This document shows positions 12,432 through 13,192 of a DNA stretch of 13,192 nt, piece after piece. A program made the position numbers and the translations under genes. The stretch is taken from positions 1-13,192 of the forward strand of contig JAFABA010000034.1 in the NCBI GenBank assembly GCA_023426265.1, given 5' to 3'. Under the pieces are notes generated by a model, which did not search any database, was not told where the DNA came from, and worked only from the letters and a program-made list of their open reading frames with translations. Source of the DNA: Bacillota bacterium. GTDB lineage: Bacteria; Bacillota; Clostridia; Christensenellales; CAG-138. Position 1 is the first letter of the stretch. Each line of letters begins with the position of its first letter.

Positions 12432-13192
12432 ATGAAAAATCCAATCAGCGTAGGCGTTTGGGATTATGGAATGGGAACCGACCGCTATGTGGGAGAAGGC
12501 TACAAGGAAAGGCTTGGCTTTCTGGACCGCGTAAAGCGTATCGGCGCGCTTCATGGCGTTTCGGGTATTGAGATCACCTATCCAAACGATGTCAACGAGG
12601 ACACATGGACTAAGGTGCAGCCCGTATTACAGGAGTACGGCCTTGTGATTGCGGGCATGGGCGTCGAGCTCGTGTGCGATAAGGAATGGAAGGACGGGTC
12701 TCTTTCTTCCGCCAATGCGGCGCAGCGGCAAAAGGCCATCAACCTCGTCAAGAGCGCAATGGACTTTGCCCGCAGCATCGGCGTCGCCGTTGTGAGCCTC
12801 TGGATGGGGCAGGACGGGTTTGACTATGTATTTCAGAACAATTATGCGGCAGGCTATGCCCGCCTGACCGACGCGCTGCGTATTTGCGCACAGCATGATC
12901 CGTCCATCAAGTTGGGGATCGAATATAAAACCAGCGAACCCAAAATGAGCTGCATGATGAAGAACGCAGGTATGGCGCTTGCCGCCGCACAGGCGACCGG
13001 CTGCGCAAACGTGGGCGTTACGCTGGATGTGGGGCACGCCTTTAACGCCGGGGAGAATCCGGCGGAATCGGCTGCGATCCTTTTACACGAAAAGCGTCTG
13101 TTCCACCTGCATCTTAACGACAACTACCGCATTGCGGATGACGACATGCCGGTAGGGTCGGTACACTGGCCGCAGTATTTTGAGCTTTTTTA
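12432..13192 (+). CDS. RhaI-like TIM-barrel sugar isomerase (partial, cut at the right edge)
   Basis: A frame opens at ATG 12432 behind AAGGAG 12421-12426, two bases after the flavoprotein stop, and runs 253 codons off the window without a stop. It belongs to the AP-endonuclease-2/xylose-isomerase-like TIM barrels. Expected metal ligands are E164 (GIEYKTSEP), D199 with H202 (LDVGH) and a residue of HLHLND 225-230; the last glutamate would lie beyond the edge. The pattern IEYK..EP, LDVGHAF, NDNYRIADDDMPVGSV and LWMGQDGFDY resembles the RhaI type of L-rhamnose isomerase, which acts on free sugars, more than sugar-phosphate epimerases. Inferred job: turn an aldose into the ketose that the FGGY kinase phosphorylates. 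The true substrate is not readable. Confidence 0.82.
   Translation, partial: MKNPISVGVWDYGMGTDRYVGEGYKERLGFLDRVKRIGALHGVSGIEITYPNDVNEDTWTKVQPVLQEYGLVIAGMGVELVCDKEWKDGSLSSANAAQRQKAINLVKSAMDFARSIGVAVVSLWMGQDGFDYVFQNNYAAGYARLTDALRICAQHDPSIKLGIEYKTSEPKMSCMMKNAGMALAAAQATGCANVGVTLDVGHAFNAGENPAESAAILLHEKRLFHLHLNDNYRIADDDMPVGSVHWPQYFELF

Overview
The window reads as chromosomal DNA of a GC-rich member of the Bacillota (Clostridia-like). The support is strong AGGAGG-type ribosome sites, a SorC/DeoR-type sugar regulator, a tRNA tail with encoded CCA, short Rho-independent terminators and a perfect CcpA-type cre palindrome. The species cannot be named from sequence alone.

Layout. (a) Bases 1-648 are AT-rich and look like the far end of an integrated element: the last codons of an unidentified gene, a terminator, then about 440 bases with inverted repeats but no convincing gene. 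(b) At 648-692 lies only the 3' half of a tRNA gene (probable tRNA-Val, anticodon CAC), from anticodon loop to CCA. This is the usual scar of a tyrosine-recombinase element that entered a tRNA gene. The whole tRNA and the integrase are predicted to the left, outside the window. (c) Bases 673-1068 hold a tandem repeat. Each unit has a copy or remnant of the tRNA tail, a GGTCGCC/GGCGACC terminator and a large hairpin domain, and the outer stem shows one compensatory base-pair change between units. (d) Bases 1070-1430 are a promoter region with a near-consensus sigma-A promoter and two identical operator-like 10-mers. (e) Bases 1431-13192 carry ten co-directional genes: a SorC-family regulator, a complete LIV/HAAT-type ABC importer (lipoprotein, two permeases, two ATPases), an FGGY kinase, a zinc alcohol dehydrogenase, a C_GCAxxG_C_C-type cysteine-rich protein, a CoA-disulfide-reductase-like flavoprotein fused to rhodanese, and the start of a RhaI-like sugar isomerase cut by the window edge.

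How they may work together. LIV-type importers are normally annotated for branched-chain amino acids. Here every catabolic neighbour points to a sugar or polyol instead: the SorC regulator senses a phosphorylated sugar, the importer brings in the substrate, the dehydrogenase and isomerase make a ketose, and the FGGY kinase phosphorylates it. The two thiol-redox proteins between dehydrogenase and isomerase are out of place in a plain sugar operon. They suggest either a sulfur-containing substrate or a need for thiol/persulfide redox control. That assembly is the best candidate for an undescribed system. The second is the structured repeat array at the tRNA scar. Possible expression control includes a cre inside the lipoprotein gene and two mutually exclusive hairpins between the lipoprotein and permease genes.
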